A stretch of 36,688 nt of DNA from Peptococcaceae bacterium (GTDB taxonomy: Bacteria > Bacillota > Peptococcia > DRI-13 > UBA5745), in assembly GCA_031265035.1 (NCBI GenBank), contig JAISDE010000195.1:1-36688 (forward strand). The letters are read 5' to 3'. Position 1 is the first letter of the stretch. Every line of letters starts with the position of its first letter. The notes beneath the pieces were generated by a model, which worked only from the letters and a program-made list of their open reading frames with translations, had not been told where the DNA came from and made no database searches. Shown in pieces: positions 16,151 to 24,656 of this stretch. The translations under genes and the position numbers were made by a program.

Positions 16151-17830
16151 ATGACGATAAAGCTGACTGTCGGTTACTGGACGGAAAAGGAGAGGACGGC
16201 GACGACGGCGCCGGCGGGCGCCCGGCTGCTGGACTTGGCGAGAGACTGGGGTCAGGGGCGCAATCTGCCGATCATCGGCGCGCTGTATAATAATGAGGTC
16301 GTGGATCTATACGCGCCAGCCCGGGCGCCGGGGGAAGTCTATTGGCTGGATATGTCCAGCGAGCACGGTCTGCGGATTTACAAGCAAAGTGTCATCATGC
16401 TGCTGGGTCAGGCGACCCGGGAGCTTTTTCCCCACTGGCGGCTGGAGGTGCATCACGCCTTGGGGGAACACAGCTACTGCGAGCTGAACGGCACGACCAA
16501 GCCCTCCAGCCGCACCCTGGAGTTGATTGAGGAACGGATGAATCAATTGGTGGCGGAAAACGAGGCGATTGTGCCCCATGACCTGCCGGCGGCGGAGGCC
16601 GTCGCCTTGCTGGAGAAAGCCGGCTACGAGGAAACGGCGGCCTTGCTGCGGGGCGTCGCCGGGGAGCGGATTCGCGTATACAGCATGGGGGAGCAGATTT
16701 TTCATTCCTTTTACGCGTTGGCGCCGGACACCGGCTGTCTGCGGGTATTTCGCCTGGAGCAGTACGAGAAAGGCTTTTTGTTGCGTTATCCCTCGCCGGA
16801 GGCGCCGGAGCGGGTAGCGGCGCTGACCGAGATGCCCAAACTGGCCGGCGTGCTGCGGGAATCCAAGGATTGGACAAAAATCCTGAATGTGTACAATGTC
16901 TCCGGTCTTTGTCAAACGGTAAAAAAAGGGCCGGTTGCTGTCCGGGAATTGATCCATGTCTCCGAGGCCCTGCAAGAAAAATATCTGGTCAATTTAGCGG
17001 CCCAAATCCATGAGGATCGGGATAGGCTGCGGGTCGTGCTGATCGCGGGGCCTTCTTCCTCCGGCAAAACCACCTTTTGCTACCGCCTGGCAATACAATT
17101 ACGGGTCTTGGGCCTGCGCCCGGTAACCCTATCCACCGACGACTATTTTGTCAATCGGGAAGAAACGCCCCTAAATCCCGACGGCTCTTATGACTACGAA
17201 TCCATGCGGGCTATCAATGTGGATTTGTTCAACAGCGATTTGCGCCAATTGATCGCCGGTGAGGACACGGCGTTGCCGACATTTGATTTTAAGCGGGGCT
17301 TACGGCTGGACAAAAGCCGCTCGCTGCGGCTGGAGCCTGGCCACCCGGTGATCATTGAGGGCATCCACGCCCTGAATGAGGCCCTGACGCCGGCCATCGG
17401 CCGGGGGATGAAATTCAAGGTATATATCAGCTCCATGGTACAAATCGATATCGATTCTTACAATAGAGTGGCCACCAGCGACGCCCGCCTGCTGCGCCGG
17501 GTGGTGCGGGATTCCCAGTACCGGGGCAGGTCGGCGGAGGCTACCTTGCGGCAATGGCCGGCGGTACGGCGGGGCGAGGAACAAAATATATTTCCTTTTC
17601 AGGAGGACGCTGATACCATTTTCAACACGGCGCTGCTTTATGAGACCGGCGTATTTAAAAAATACGCCGAACCCCTGCTGCGTCAGGTGCGCCCGGATAT
17701 CGCCGAGTACGCCGACGCCCAAAGGCTACTCACCCTGCTGGCCTATTTTCCCGGGATCGACGACCGGGACGTGCCCCTGAACTCCGTACTGCGGGAATTT
17801 ATCGGCGGCGGCTCCATCCACGACGAGTAA
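16151..17830 (+). CDS. Uridine kinase-like nucleoside kinase with N-terminal TGS-like region
   Basis: About 559 residues. The first 60 residues resemble a TGS domain and the next part resembles threonyl-tRNA synthetase N-terminal regions. It includes HHALGEHSYCELNG, a variant of the HxxxH site. The C-terminal kinase has the P-loop VLIAGPSSSGKTTFCYRL, STDDYFVNREETP, FDFKRGLR and VIIEGIHALNEALTP. These are hallmarks of the uridine kinase/phosphoribulokinase family. Such fused kinases of about 550 residues are common in Clostridia, but their substrate is not settled; nucleoside phosphorylation is likely. GGGGG lies about 10 bases before the ATG at 16151. pyrE follows 73 bases later, supporting a pyrimidine role. 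Confidence 0.85.
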   Translation: MTIKLTVGYWTEKERTATTAPAGARLLDLARDWGQGRNLPIIGALYNNEVVDLYAPARAPGEVYWLDMSSEHGLRIYKQSVIMLLGQATRELFPHWRLEVHHALGEHSYCELNGTTKPSSRTLELIEERMNQLVAENEAIVPHDLPAAEAVALLEKAGYEETAALLRGVAGERIRVYSMGEQIFHSFYALAPDTGCLRVFRLEQYEKGFLLRYPSPEAPERVAALTEMPKLAGVLRESKDWTKILNVYNVSGLCQTVKKGPVAVRELIHVSEALQEKYLVNLAAQIHEDRDRLRVVLIAGPSSSGKTTFCYRLAIQLRVLGLRPVTLSTDDYFVNREETPLNPDGSYDYESMRAINVDLFNSDLRQLIAGEDTALPTFDFKRGLRLDKSRSLRLEPGHPVIIEGIHALNEALTPAIGRGMKFKVYISSMVQIDIDSYNRVATSDARLLRRVVRDSQYRGRSAEATLRQWPAVRRGEEQNIFPFQEDADTIFNTALLYETGVFKKYAEPLLRQVRPDIAEYADAQRLLTLLAYFPGIDDRDVPLNSVLREFIGGGSIHDE

Positions 17831-17903
17831 GACTAATCTCGCCAGTATAACGCCAATCTTCAATATTGAATTTAAAATAAAGCGAAAAGGTGGGGAGAGC
17901 GAT

Positions 17904-18599
17904 ATGTCAACAAATGAGACAAGCAACCTGTCGGCGGAGGAAAAAAAGGATTTCATCGCGTTTATGGTGTCCGCCGGGGTGCTGCGCTTTGGCGAGTTTA
18001 TCACCAAAAGCGGCCGGCCGACGCCCTATTTTATCAATACGGGCAATTACCGTACCGGCGGCCAGATCGCCCGCCTGGGTGAGTTTTACGCCAGCCTGAT
18101 TCACCAGGTCTGCGGCGAGGGGTTTTTCGCCCTCCTTGGCCCGGCCTATAAGGGCATTCCCCTGGCGACGGCGGCGGCCTTCGCTTTGTGGACGCGCTAT
18201 CAAATGGATCGGCCCTATTTTTTCAACCGCAAGGAGGCGAAGGATCACGGGGAAAAGGGCATCTGGATTGGCTACCAACCAGCAAACGGCGACCGAGTGA
18301 TCATTGTGGAGGACGTGCTTACCGCCGGCACAGCCGTAGGGGAAATCATGCCTTTGCTCCGGAGCGCCGCTGCCGTCCAGGTCACCGACATGTTTATCTC
18401 CGTCGATCGGCAGGAATACGGCGCGACGCCCGGAAAAACGGCGGTCGCCCAGGTAACGGAGGAATTCGGGCTTCGGGTGCGCTCCCTGGTGACGGCTCGG
18501 GATATCCGGGACTGGCTGGCGACGGCAGGCGGCGACCGGGAAATCCTGGGGCAGATGGACGCCTATATGGACAAATACTGCGTTTTTGACCAGGTTTGA
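17904..18599 (+). CDS. pyrE: Orotate phosphoribosyltransferase
   Basis: 231 residues. It converts orotate and PRPP to orotidine monophosphate, the fifth step of UMP synthesis. Visible marks are SGRPTPYFINTGNYRTGGQ, the flexible loop RKEAKDHGEKG that covers the active site, and the PRPP motif RVIIVEDVLTAGTAV. AGGTGGGGAG lies just before the ATG. It runs on the opposite strand from the other pyr genes and is likely co-transcribed with the nucleoside kinase. Its stop codon lies 5 bases from the degV stop, so the two genes converge tail to tail without room for a terminator. Confidence 0.95.
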   Translation: MSTNETSNLSAEEKKDFIAFMVSAGVLRFGEFITKSGRPTPYFINTGNYRTGGQIARLGEFYASLIHQVCGEGFFALLGPAYKGIPLATAAAFALWTRYQMDRPYFFNRKEAKDHGEKGIWIGYQPANGDRVIIVEDVLTAGTAVGEIMPLLRSAAAVQVTDMFISVDRQEYGATPGKTAVAQVTEEFGLRVRSLVTARDIRDWLATAGGDREILGQMDAYMDKYCVFDQV

Positions 18600-18604
18600 T
18601 CTGT

Positions 18605-19465
18605 TTACAGGTAGCACAGTGTCAGGCCCAGCGTGCCGGGGCCGGTATGGACACCGATGACGGCGCCTGTCTCAGCGAAATTATCCACGGTCTTGCCGTA
18701 AGCGGCCTCCACTTTTTCCCGCAGGATCACGGCCAGGCTCTCGCAGGCGCCGTGGATGACACCCAGGCGCAGAGGCGTGTGGTCGCTCAACAGCTTCAGA
18801 CCATGATCCACCATTTTTTGTATGGCCTGGCGCTGGCTCCTGACCTTGCCAAAAGACTCGTATACGCCGTCCTTGACATGGATCAGCGGCTTGATGTTGA
18901 GCACGGAGCCGAAAAGGGCGGTCACCTTGCCGATACGGCCGCCTTTATAGAGATATTCCAGAGTGTTCAGGCAAAACATGGTTTCAGTATGGGCGGCGAC
19001 CAGGGTCAAATACTCCAAAACCTTCTCAGCCTTGGCGCCCGCCTCGATCAAACGGACAGCCTCCATCACCTGGAGTCCCATCCCAAAGCTGATGTTGCGG
19101 CTGTCAAAGGTATAAATCCTGGGGCTGATCTCCCGGGCGGCGGTTTCCGCCGCGTTGATAGTGCCGCTCAGGGCGCCTGACAGATGAATGGAAATGATTT
19201 GGCAATCAGGGTTTTCCGCCAGAATCTCCCCGTATGCCTGTCGGAAATCCTCTTGCGTGGGCGTGGAGGTTTTGGGCAAACGATCGCCGGCAGCCAGGAG
19301 CAAGGGGTAAAAATCCTTGGCCTCCAACTCCTTCCCATCCAGATAATTGGCGCCCTCGGGAAAATGTATGCGCAAGGGAACAATGGTCACCCGATGTTTT
19401 GCCGCGAAATCCCGCGGCAGATCCGCCGTGCTGTCCGTTACAATCCGTATCGCGTTTTTTGTCAT
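18605..19465 (-). CDS. DegV family fatty acid-binding protein
   Basis: 286 residues, a normal length. The N-terminal IRIVTDSTADLPRDFA, the KTSTPTQEDF motif, IISIHLSGALSGTINAA and LEYLYKGGRIGK are all standard for DegV/FakB proteins. These bind a fatty acid and present it to a fatty acid kinase for phospholipid synthesis. No kinase gene (fakA) is nearby. AAGGAT lies about 6 bases before the ATG. It lies between pyrE, which converges on it, and the pyr operon upstream on the same strand. Confidence 0.92.
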   Translation of the reverse strand: MTKNAIRIVTDSTADLPRDFAAKHRVTIVPLRIHFPEGANYLDGKELEAKDFYPLLLAAGDRLPKTSTPTQEDFRQAYGEILAENPDCQIISIHLSGALSGTINAAETAAREISPRIYTFDSRNISFGMGLQVMEAVRLIEAGAKAEKVLEYLTLVAAHTETMFCLNTLEYLYKGGRIGKVTALFGSVLNIKPLIHVKDGVYESFGKVRSQRQAIQKMVDHGLKLLSDHTPLRLGVIHGACESLAVILREKVEAAYGKTVDNFAETGAVIGVHTGPGTLGLTLCYL

Positions 19466-19561
19466 TAGCCGATCCTTCTTTCTTTGCTTACACGCTATAA
19501 ATTGCTATTGAGTAAAGCGCCCGCCTAAGGTCGCTTCAGGGTTAGTTCCGCCAAGCCTTTT

Positions 19562-20473
19562 TTAGGGCAAAGCCAGTCCCCGGATCTCACTGATCGACGA
19601 GTAACCTTCCTGGGCCAGCCAGCGCTCAAGGCCACTGATGATCTTGGGAACGCAATGGGGATCAATAAAATTGCCCGCGCCCACGGCGACGGCCGCGGCG
19701 CCGGCCAGAAAAAACTCCGCGGCGTCCGCCGGGCTGACGATACCGCCCATGGCGATAATCGGTAAATTTACCGCCTGAGCCGTTTCCCAAACCATACGCA
19801 AGGCTATGGGCTTGATGGCGGGGCCGGACAGACCGCCCACCTGTCGGGCCAGGATCGGGCGCCGGGTTTTGATGTCGATAGCCATCCCCAGCACAGTATT
19901 GATCAGGGACAGGATATCAGCGCCCGCGCCGGCCACCGCCCTGGCGATGGCCACTATGTCCGCGACATTGGGGGAAAGCTTGACGATGAGCGGCAGGGCG
20001 CAATGCTCGCGAACCGCCTCGGTCACCTGGGCGGCCAACCGCGGATCGGTACCGAAAAACATGCCGCCGCCGCTGACGTTGGGACAGGAGATATTGACCT
20101 CCAGGGCGCTCAACCCGTCGGCGCCCTCCAACCGGCGGGCGATTTCGCCAAATTCCGCTATGGAGTGCCCGTTGATATTGGCGATTACCCTGGCGCCCTG
20201 AGACTTGAGCCAAGGCAATTCCTCCCGCAGAAAAGCGTCAACACCGGGATTTTGCAGGCCGATGCTATTCAGCATACCGGCGGGGGTCTCGGCGATCCTG
20301 GGTGAATCGTTGCCGGCCCTGGGCGCCAGGGTCAGACCCTTTACCATAATGGCGCCGGGAACCGACGGCGGATAATACCGGGCAAATTCCCGGCCGAAGC
20401 CAAAAGCGCCGGAGGCGGCCAGCACGGGATTGGGCAAGGTCAGGCCCGCCAGACGCACTTCAAGGCTGGTCAA
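19562..20473 (-). CDS. pyrD: Dihydroorotate dehydrogenase B, catalytic subunit
   Basis: 303 residues. It oxidises dihydroorotate to orotate with FMN, passing electrons through PyrK to NAD+. Marks are VRLAGLTLPNPVLAASGAFG, the class 1 motif NISCPNVSGGG with the catalytic Cys of the B type, IVKLSPN, and the FMN phosphate-binding end IAMGGIVSPADAAEF with VAVGAGNF. I chose the TTG at 20473 because AAGGAGG lies 7 bases upstream. A longer reading has no site and would extend deep into pyrK. The start overlaps the pyrK end by 14 bases, so the two subunits are translationally coupled. Confidence 0.95.
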   Translation of the reverse strand: MTSLEVRLAGLTLPNPVLAASGAFGFGREFARYYPPSVPGAIMVKGLTLAPRAGNDSPRIAETPAGMLNSIGLQNPGVDAFLREELPWLKSQGARVIANINGHSIAEFGEIARRLEGADGLSALEVNISCPNVSGGGMFFGTDPRLAAQVTEAVREHCALPLIVKLSPNVADIVAIARAVAGAGADILSLINTVLGMAIDIKTRRPILARQVGGLSGPAIKPIALRMVWETAQAVNLPIIAMGGIVSPADAAEFFLAGAAAVAVGAGNFIDPHCVPKIISGLERWLAQEGYSSISEIRGLALP

Positions 20474-21428
20474 GGAAAAACACCTCCTTGCCGTCAAAGA
20501 CCGGGCCGTCATAACAGATCCGGCGTTGCTGGATGGTACCTGAAGCGTCCTTGATCTTTACGGCGCAGCCCATACAGGCGCCCAAGCCGCAACCCATGCG
20601 TTCTTCCAGGGATACTTGCGCCGGCAGACGAAAGCGGCGGCAAAGCCCGGTCACCGCCCGCAAAAAGGGCATGGGGCCGCAGGCATAAACGATGTCAACG
20701 GCGCCGGATCCCGGGCCGATGCCCGCCCCGGGGCCGCCGCCGGGATCCGCGTCAGCGCTGGCTCTGGGGCCAGCGGCAGCGGCATGGTCTGTGCCAGCGG
20801 CATGGTCTGTGCCAGCGGCAGTATCCGCGCCCGGGGCGGCGACCGCGTCGCGGCCCGCGCCAGCGCCGGCGAGCAAATACCGCTCCAACGGCCCGGTGAT
20901 CAAACCGGCGAAACCGGCGGAGCCGTCTTCTGTAGCGATTTGCGCCCGGCAGCCCAAATCACCCAGCTGCCCAAGCCCAAAAAGACGATCCAGGGAAGCG
21001 CCGCCCAAAAAAGCGCTGACCTGATGGCCGGCCTGGCGCAACGCCTGGGCCAGGGGCAGCAATGGCGCTATGCCCATACCGCCGCCCACCAGCGCCGCCC
21101 GCCCCGGCTCAACCCCCGGCCAAGTAAAACCATTGCCCAAAGGACCGAGAATATCCACCTGCCGGCCGGCCTGCCACCGGCTCATTTGAGCTGTGCCCTC
21201 GCCTACCACTCGGTAAACAATCTGGCAACGACCCGCCCCAGCCGCGATGCCAGCCAGGCCAAAGGGTCGCCGTAAAAAAGGCGCCCAGTTTTCCCCCAAC
21301 CTGAGCATAACAAACTGGCCCGGTCGGGCGGCGGCGACCAAAGCCGGCGCCAACAGCGTCATCTCATACAAGCCCGGCGCCAGCGATTGATTCTTTTCCA
21401 AAAAAGCGCCCTCAGTATTCTCCGCCAA
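20460..21428 (-). CDS. pyrK: Dihydroorotate dehydrogenase B, electron transfer subunit
   Basis: About 322 residues, long for the family (usually 250-260). The FAD motif is FLRRPFGLAG, the NAD-binding part is VGGGMGIAPLLPLA, and the 2Fe-2S cysteines are at about 280, 285, 288 and 305 (CGLGACMGC, then RRICYDGP). The extra length comes from an Ala/Gly/Asp-rich insert at about residues 187-242, which includes a duplicated AAGTDH and lies just before the YACGP motif. The TTG at 21428 is 6 bases after GGGGAGG and is preferred; an ATG directly abutting that site and a GTG at 21458 are less likely. Confidence 0.92.
   Translation of the reverse strand: MAENTEGAFLEKNQSLAPGLYEMTLLAPALVAAARPGQFVMLRLGENWAPFLRRPFGLAGIAAGAGRCQIVYRVVGEGTAQMSRWQAGRQVDILGPLGNGFTWPGVEPGRAALVGGGMGIAPLLPLAQALRQAGHQVSAFLGGASLDRLFGLGQLGDLGCRAQIATEDGSAGFAGLITGPLERYLLAGAGAGRDAVAAPGADTAAGTDHAAGTDHAAAAGPRASADADPGGGPGAGIGPGSGAVDIVYACGPMPFLRAVTGLCRRFRLPAQVSLEERMGCGLGACMGCAVKIKDASGTIQQRRICYDGPVFDGKEVFFLDQP
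20770..20822. repeat. 18-base tandem duplication inside pyrK
   Basis: GCGGCATGGTCTGTGCCA occurs twice in direct tandem near 20776-20811, followed by a partial copy. It encodes the repeated AAGTDH in the low-complexity insert of PyrK. The unit is 6 codons, so the frame is kept. Confidence 0.8.
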
Positions 21429-21469
21429 ATTCATCCTCCCCGCGCATATACTCCCCACTAGGACAAGCC

Positions 21470-22246
21470 CTATCCCCTCAAGACCCCGGGCAAGGCTGCC
21501 CGGATTTCCGCCAGAATTCCCGCCGCCGCGGCCTGGGGATCAGCCGCCCTGGTAATGGGCCGGCCTACCACCAAATAATCCGCCCCGGCGGCTATGGCCT
21601 CACCCGGCGTCATGACCCGGCGCTGATCCGCCAAGTCGGCGCCGGCCGGGCGCACACCGGGACAAACAATCAGAAAATCCTCGCCCGCCGCCTGGCGGAT
21701 AGCCCGGATTTCCCTGGGGGACGCCACAACACCGGCCAGGCCCGAACTTCGGGCCAGCATCGCCAGACGAACGGCGTTGACCTCCGACGCCGGCGGCAAC
21801 CCAACCTCAATCATATCCTCCTCAGCCATGCTGGTCAAAATTGTAACGGCGATCAGCGCCGGCGGTCTCAGGTTTTCCGCCTCCCCGTACTGTCGCAGGC
21901 CGTCAGCCGCCTGAGCCATCATCCGCAGCCCCCCCAGGGCGTGAATATTGATCATATCCGCCCCCAAACGGCAGGCTTGGCGGCAAGCTTGGGTGACGGT
22001 ATTGGGGATATCGTGAAACTTCAAATCCAAGAACACTTTTTTCACCAACGCTTTCAGCTTCGACACCATTCGGTCGCCGGCGGCCAGGTACAATTCCAGG
22101 CCAACCTTAAAATAAACCGCCGCCGGCAAAGCCTCCGCCAGGGCCATCGCCTGTCGCTCATCGGGAAAGTCCAGCGCGATGATCAAGCGTTCCGCCGGGG
22201 GAATGACGGGATGAGGCAGACAAGGTTGGGTCAGACTGTCGGACAT
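21470..22246 (-). CDS. pyrF: Orotidine 5'-phosphate decarboxylase
   Basis: 258 residues. It decarboxylates OMP to UMP, the last de novo step. The catalytic motif is VFLDLKFHDIPNTV, with the Asp/Lys/Asp set. The early LIIALDFPDERQAMALAEAL, the loop VCPGVRPAGADLADQRRVM and the end DYLVVGRPITRAADP are standard. AGGAGG lies 6 bases before the ATG at 22246; a longer reading adds a basic segment without a ribosome site. It is third from the operon end, 68 bases after pyrC and about 41 bases before pyrK. Confidence 0.96.
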   Translation of the reverse strand: MSDSLTQPCLPHPVIPPAERLIIALDFPDERQAMALAEALPAAVYFKVGLELYLAAGDRMVSKLKALVKKVFLDLKFHDIPNTVTQACRQACRLGADMINIHALGGLRMMAQAADGLRQYGEAENLRPPALIAVTILTSMAEEDMIEVGLPPASEVNAVRLAMLARSSGLAGVVASPREIRAIRQAAGEDFLIVCPGVRPAGADLADQRRVMTPGEAIAAGADYLVVGRPITRAADPQAAAAGILAEIRAALPGVLRG

Positions 22247-22314
22247 GTGGCGCCTCCTAAAAATATATTTCGAAATGGCTTTTGGGACATACACCGGTCA
22301 AAGATACGCTCCGG

Positions 22315-23628
22315 TCAGGCGTACACCTGGCCTTCCCGCATGGTAATTCTGCCCCGGTAAAGGGTCAGCACAGGCCAGCCCCGCAAAGTCAGGCCGGCAA
22401 ACGGCGTATTTTTGCCCAGGGAATAAAAGGCGTTTGGATCCACCTTTTTAACTTTTCCCGGATCAATGGCTACCAGATCGGCCACCGCCCCCGGGGCTAT
22501 GGTCGCCGGCGGCCGGCCTAGAACAGCGGCCGGCCCGAGGATAAACCGGGCCAGCAGATCTAAAATCGGCATTTTTTCCCGGAGCACCAACGTGTCCCAA
22601 ACCACCGCCAACGCCGTTTCCAAGCCACTGATCCCATTAGGCGCCTGAGCGAAGGGCCGGGCCTTGGCGTCGGCTGACCAGGGAGCGTGATCCGTGGCGA
22701 TACAAGTGATCAAGCCGCTTTTCACCGCCGTCGCTACCGCTTGGCGATGGGACTCGTCTCGCAGGGGCGGGCTGACTTTGCCCATTGTATTGCCTCCTCG
22801 CAGGACTTCGTCCGTCAGCCGCAGATGATGGGGCATCGCCTCGGCGGTAACGGCGATCCCTTCCCTTTGAGCAAAGCGCAGCAAGGCCACCCCTTCCGCC
22901 GTGCTAAGATGAGCGATATGCGCCCTGCCGCCGGTTTTTTGCGCCAAGAGTATATTGCGGGCAATAGGAACAGCCTCGCTGACAGCGGATATACCCGGCA
23001 GATCCATTTCCCGGGAAATAACGCCCCCGTGGATCAGGCCGTCCCTTTTTAATCCCGGATCCTCACAATGGTCAATAACTGGCAGACCCAGCGCCTTAGC
23101 CCTGTATAGCGCCGCTTCCATGATGCCGCTGTCCCATATAGGCATCCCATCGTCGGAAAAAGCCGCCGCCCCGGCATCTTTCAGGGCGGCCATATCAGTA
23201 AGTTCCTTACCCGCCAACCCTTTGGTCACCGCGGCGATGGGCAAAAGCCTGGCCAGGCCGGAAGCCGCCGCCCGCTCTCTCAGATAGGACAAAACCTCCG
23301 GCTTGTCGGCTACCTGGCCGGAATTAGGCATGGCGCACACTGTGGTAAAGCCGCCGGCCGCGGCGGCCATCAGGCCGCTGGCTACAGTCTCGTTGGCCTC
23401 GCCGCCAGGGGCGCGCAAATGAACATGCAAATCCGTCAGCCCCGGCGCCAGAATGCAGCCCTCCAAGGACAGGCGCTGATCGGCCGCCGCCCGCCCCAGA
23501 CTGCCGGGCGGATATATACCCTCAATTCGCTCTCCCCGGATTTTTATGTCAAAGGGCTGGAATATACCTGCCACCGGATCAGCCAACGTAGCGCCGGTAA
23601 GCACTTTTACCTCGTTTACCACGGGCAT
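22315..23628 (-). CDS. pyrC: Dihydroorotase
   Basis: 437 residues, the class I amidohydrolase type. Metal ligands are D66, H68 and H70 in DLHVHLR, with further ligands in SDDGMPIWDSG, IDHCEDP, AHIAHLS and ATDHAPWS. It cyclises carbamoyl aspartate to dihydroorotate. It is the first gene of pyrC-pyrF-pyrK-pyrD. The ATG at 23628 is separated by only one base from TAAGGAG. The GTG two codons later (third residue) has better spacing and may be the true start. pyrB and carAB, often adjacent in Bacillota, are absent. Confidence 0.95.
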   Translation of the reverse strand: MPVVNEVKVLTGATLADPVAGIFQPFDIKIRGERIEGIYPPGSLGRAAADQRLSLEGCILAPGLTDLHVHLRAPGGEANETVASGLMAAAAGGFTTVCAMPNSGQVADKPEVLSYLRERAAASGLARLLPIAAVTKGLAGKELTDMAALKDAGAAAFSDDGMPIWDSGIMEAALYRAKALGLPVIDHCEDPGLKRDGLIHGGVISREMDLPGISAVSEAVPIARNILLAQKTGGRAHIAHLSTAEGVALLRFAQREGIAVTAEAMPHHLRLTDEVLRGGNTMGKVSPPLRDESHRQAVATAVKSGLITCIATDHAPWSADAKARPFAQAPNGISGLETALAVVWDTLVLREKMPILDLLARFILGPAAVLGRPPATIAPGAVADLVAIDPGKVKKVDPNAFYSLGKNTPFAGLTLRGWPVLTLYRGRITMREGQVYA

Positions 23629-23691
23629 TCTCCTTATCTCAAAGGGGACGCTATTTAACGTCTAAAAAGATCCCTCATTCTCTGTCGTTCC

Positions 23692-23700
23692 AGTATATCA
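23692..23700 (-). promoter_or_regulatory. Extended -10 promoter of the pyrC operon
   Basis: TGATATACT on the - strand, that is TGn followed by TATACT (5 of 6 to consensus), lies about 65 bases before pyrC. There is no good -35, as is common for extended -10 promoters. Confidence 0.55.
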
Positions 23701-23754
23701 CAAAAAAATGCGTCAGTTCGCCGGTTTTGTAAAAAAAATATGCTTCCGGCAGGG

Positions 23755-23792
23755 TTGATTTGTCGAGACCATTCTATTATACTAGTATAGTA
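23755..23792 (+). promoter_or_regulatory. Promoter overlapped by an 18-base near-palindrome
   Basis: A -35 TTGATT (23755-23760) and a -10 TATACT (23778-23783) are 17 bases apart on the + strand, facing the TPR-like gene about 200 bases away. A near-perfect palindrome, TATTATACTAGTATAGTA with one mismatched pair, covers the -10. A second palindrome, ATGATATCAT, follows at once. The layout suggests a repressor site. Confidence 0.55.
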
Positions 23793-23983
23793 ATGATATC
23801 ATCGTTCTAGCATAAAAACTTGTGCCGCCGATAGCGGCTTCACACATTTTTCAAATACCCTCGGCAGGTTTTATTCCTCAACATGGAGAATACATAGTAT
23901 AGAGAATACATAAGAAGTAAATGCAAAGGGAGAAATTGGGCTGGCCGCGGGGAAGATCGGGGAACTGAAAGGGGCGCGGGGTA

Positions 23984-24553
23984 ATGACCGGATACATGCC
24001 ATGGGACAAAAGCTGGCGCATCTTAATCACATATATCTCCTGGATTCAGCCGGATCTGCCGGGTATGGAAAACTCACCGGTGCTGCCAGCCTATCCGATC
24101 TTTATTTCTTCTTTGCGGGGCGGACTGGAAAGTCCGGATCTGTATTCCGCCATCGCCGGGGCTATGGTGTTTTTATTGGGGCACGAGCCGGAGGAACCGA
24201 TCAACAGCCTTTATTGCGCCTGGCTGCGGATGTACAATGACGAGCTGGCGATACGGCTTTTTTATGAGGGGACGGAAATGACCGCCCAGTACAATATGCC
24301 CCAGGCGATCTGGCTGCTGCAAGCATCCTTGCTTCTGGAGCCATACTCCTATGAGACAAATTACAATCTCAGCCTGGCGTTCAATCAGCTGGGCACACAG
24401 CTGCAACGCAAAGAGCGGCATCGGGAGGCGGGCGATTGCTACCGCCAGGCCCAACAATACCTTGACAACGCCAGCCAAATTAAAGACCAGGGCGAGGGCG
24501 CTGTGTTTTTCCAAGGGCCGGAGCCGGAGCAACCCAGAGGCTACATCGGCTGA
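23984..24553 (+). CDS. Hypothetical protein with TPR-like helical repeats
   Basis: 189 residues. The region from about residue 80 to 165 reads like helix pairs of tetratricopeptide repeats: QAIWLLQASLLLEPYSYETN, YNLSLAFNQLGTQLQ, EAGDCYRQAQQYLDNA. The N-terminal half is aromatic and hydrophobic, without a clear signal peptide. A GGGGTA site precedes the ATG directly; a second ATG four codons on is possible. TPR proteins usually bind other proteins. The gene lies between the pyr control region and cobO and gives no pathway hint. I do not recognise the specific family. Confidence 0.65.
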   Translation: MTGYMPWDKSWRILITYISWIQPDLPGMENSPVLPAYPIFISSLRGGLESPDLYSAIAGAMVFLLGHEPEEPINSLYCAWLRMYNDELAIRLFYEGTEMTAQYNMPQAIWLLQASLLLEPYSYETNYNLSLAFNQLGTQLQRKERHREAGDCYRQAQQYLDNASQIKDQGEGAVFFQGPEPEQPRGYIG

Positions 24554-24584
24554 TGCCGGCGGGCCAAAAAGAGGTATGGATTCC

Positions 24585-24627
24585 GGGACAAGGCACGGAA
24601 TGACGAAAGGGACAAGGTACGGAATGA
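24585..24627. repeat. 19-base direct repeat before cobO
   Basis: GGGACAAGGCACGGAATGA at 24585-24603 recurs at 24609-24627 with a single change, spaced by 5 bases. It lies about 30 bases before the cobO start and shows no inverted symmetry. Confidence 0.8.
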
Positions 24628-24656
24628 GGGGGTGAGTCCTCAGCGGGAGGGTGAAA

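Larger units (their letters stand above)
23629..23983. other. Divergent control region between pyrC and the TPR-like gene
   Basis: No gene is visible. It carries promoters on both strands and an 18-base near-palindrome (all listed separately). It also carries a GCCGC-N5-GCGGC hairpin at 23824-23838 and a GAGAATACATA direct repeat near 23886 and 23901. I looked for a PyrR-type attenuator before pyrC and found neither the binding loop nor a T-tailed hairpin. Confidence 0.5.

Noticed and set aside
23629-23691. PyrR attenuator in the pyrC leader
   Set aside because: Only about 60 bases long, with a minor GACG/CGTC pair and no T-tailed terminator or anti-terminator.
24560-24656. Cobalamin riboswitch before cobO
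   Set aside because: The space is too short and filled by a 19-base direct repeat; no B12-box-like sequence is present.
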